This document shows positions 6,605-7,644 of a stretch of 7,644 bases of DNA, piece after piece. The stretch is taken from NCBI GenBank assembly GCA_021732895.1, contig JAKFWE010000379.1, positions 1-7,644 of the forward strand, written 5' to 3'. Source of the stretch: Allobosea sp. (GTDB lineage: Bacteria > Pseudomonadota > Alphaproteobacteria > Rhizobiales > Beijerinckiaceae). The notes beneath the pieces were generated by a model. It did not search any database. It had not been told where the DNA came from and saw only the letters and a program-made list of their open reading frames with translations. A program made the translations under genes and the position numbers. The stretch's first letter is position 1. Every line of letters starts with the position of its first letter.

Positions 6605-7132
6605 TCACTCGTCGGGCCCCTCGCCGATCGAGGCCGGCGTGACGAAGCGCTCGAGCCGCCCGCCGCGCGCAGCGAGATCGCGCCAGTCCTCGATCGAGAA
6701 ATCCAGCACGGCGAGGCCGCAGGTCGGATATTTCTGCGCCATCCGGGCTGCGGCGTAGCGATCGCCATGGCCGGCCAGACGCGCGGCCAACTCCTCGAAG
6801 CCTGGATTGTGGCCGATCATCAGCAGCGTGCGCACGGCCGGCTCGGCCTCCTGCGCGACCCGCAGCAGCGCGTCTTGCGTCGCCTCGTAGATGCGCGGCT
6901 CGACATGGCTCGGAGGCTTTTCAGGAAGCATCGGGCGAACCAGTTCCCAGGTCTCCACCGTCCGGCGCGCCGGGGAGATCAGCACGAGATCGGGCAGCAG
7001 CAGTTCCTCCGCGAGATAGCGGCCCATGGCGGGCGCGGCCTCGCGACCACGGGCCGCCAGCGGTCGCTCCCGGTCGGCGACGCCGGCGGGCCAGTTCGAT
7101 TTCGCGTGGCGGAGCAGCATGAGGCGTCGCAT
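6605..7132 (-). CDS. sixA: SixA-family phosphohistidine phosphatase
   Basis: Complete, 175 residues, close to the 161 of E. coli SixA. The histidine phosphatase signature is LLRHAKS (6-12), with His9 the expected phospho-acceptor and Arg8 its partner; the variant RHA in place of RHG is typical of SixA-like members (COG2062). Other catalytic-pocket motifs are SPARRTVET (53-61), the acidic Glu83 in IYEAT, and IGHNPG (106-111) with the second catalytic His108. E. coli SixA removes phosphate from a histidine in the phosphotransfer protein NPr or from the ArcB HPt domain; the substrate here is unknown. The ATG at 7132 lies 10 bases after the TetR stop codon, with no good Shine-Dalgarno sequence; a second in-frame ATG (codon 5) has none either. 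Translation is probably coupled to the TetR gene, and to ycjX downstream. Confidence 0.9.
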   Translation of the reverse strand: MRRLMLLRHAKSNWPAGVADRERPLAARGREAAPAMGRYLAEELLLPDLVLISPARRTVETWELVRPMLPEKPPSHVEPRIYEATQDALLRVAQEAEPAVRTLLMIGHNPGFEELAARLAGHGDRYAAARMAQKYPTCGLAVLDFSIEDWRDLAARGGRLERFVTPASIGEGPDE

Positions 7133-7142
7133 GCGAGCGAAG

Positions 7143-7644
7143 CTAATGATCGTCCGCCGGCTTTGCGAGCCCCTCCCCGTCGGCGACGGCGGCGATGAGC
7201 AGGCTCACCAGCCTGTTCGCATGGCGCTCCAGCATGGCGTCCCGGCCGGCCTCCCCGGCGAGGAAATCGAGCTGGCCATCGATCAGCAGGGTCGAGAAGC
7301 CATGCGTCACCGACCAGACGAAAAGGATGAACGGGAGATCGGGCGCGCCCACCGCATCCGGCGGGGCCATCGGCTGCGCTGCCGGCGGCGCGGCAAGCCG
7401 ACCGGCGAGATGCGCCCGCGTTTCCGCCACCAGCACGCCGAACGCCCGCGACGCCGCCCGCTTGAAATCGGGCGCGTCCCAATCGAGCCCGCGCTGGCCG
7501 AAGACGACGCGAAACCGTCCCGGCCGCGCCAGCGCCACGTCGAGATAGGCGCGCGCGATCGCGGCCAGCCGGCCTTCCCCCGAAAGCGAGGCCTTGTCCG
7601 CAGCCTGTTCCATCGCGTCGGAGAGATCGTCGAAGCCGAGCGTC
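7143..7644 (-). CDS. TetR/AcrR family regulator, C-terminal part (5' end outside window)
   Basis: Partial: 167 codons up to the right edge, so the N-terminal helix-turn-helix is not visible. The frame is open through the edge, with ten residues (TLGFDDLSDA) ahead of the first Met, so that Met (7613) is internal rather than a start. The visible part is the ligand-binding domain of the WHG/TetR_C_33 type: AIARAYLDVALARPGRFRVVFG at about 29-49 of the fragment, and FVWSVTHGFSTLLIDGQLDF at about 108-127, matching the W..HG..tLl.dG pattern that names the domain. The family represses transcription until a small ligand binds; ligand and targets cannot be read from this fragment. Being first in the tight gene row, it may regulate the sixA-ycjX-ycjF genes. 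A short, Pro/Ala-rich insertion (about 83-102) separates two helices. Confidence 0.78.
   Translation of the reverse strand, partial: TLGFDDLSDAMEQAADKASLSGEGRLAAIARAYLDVALARPGRFRVVFGQRGLDWDAPDFKRAASRAFGVLVAETRAHLAGRLAAPPAAQPMAPPDAVGAPDLPFILFVWSVTHGFSTLLIDGQLDFLAGEAGRDAMLERHANRLVSLLIAAVADGEGLAKPADDH

Noticed and set aside
6592..6768. N-terminal extension of ycjX to an ATG at 6768
   Set aside because: The added 59 residues overlap the sixA-like gene in another frame, are Arg/Ser/Pro-rich and unlike the family N-terminus; the GTG at 6591 fits better.
7195..7548. Plus-strand open frame opposite the TetR fragment
   Set aside because: No motif and Ser/Arg-rich composition; the minus-strand reading has the WHG-type TetR C-terminal pattern and continues open through the window edge.

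Overview
The window reads as a chromosomal segment of a high-GC alphaproteobacterium, most likely in the order Hyphomicrobiales (Bosea or Bradyrhizobium-like). That placement is an inference from the GC-rich codon use, the flgE-flgK-flgL hook cluster with an alphaproteobacterial-style FlgL/flagellin-like protein, and the SixA-YcjX-YcjF gene set. All seven genes lie on the minus strand, so transcription runs from high to low coordinates. I see no RNA genes, insertion sequences, CRISPR arrays or integration sites.

Right half, 7644 down to 4125 (housekeeping/envelope-stress type genes): the C-terminal part of a TetR/AcrR regulator (runs off the right edge), a SixA-family histidine phosphatase, a YcjX-family P-loop NTPase and its usual partner, a YcjF/TIGR01620 membrane protein. 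The gaps are 10, 13 and 31 bases, which fits one operon. The last gene ends in a strong GC-rich hairpin.

Middle, 4124 to 3947: a 178-base intergenic region that is AT-rich at its centre. Read toward flgE it carries, in order, a perfect 7-bp-arm palindrome (4101-4119), an IHF-like site (4036-4048) and a near-consensus sigma-54 (-24/-12) promoter (4004-4019). The predicted transcription start is near 3993, about 47 bases before the flgE ATG. This layout matches the enhancer-IHF-sigma54 arrangement known for Caulobacter flagellar operons controlled by FlbD, and it is the most informative signal in the window.

Left half, 3946 down to 1: flgE (hook protein), flgK (hook-filament junction protein 1) and the N-terminal two-thirds or so of flgL (junction protein 3), which runs off the left edge. 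These proteins are exported by the flagellar type III system and build the hook and its junction with the filament. A perfect 10-bp hairpin sits between flgE and flgK, just upstream of the flgK ribosome binding site. I found no clearly undescribed system: the genes belong to known families, and the novelty lies in the regulatory region and the intercistronic structures.
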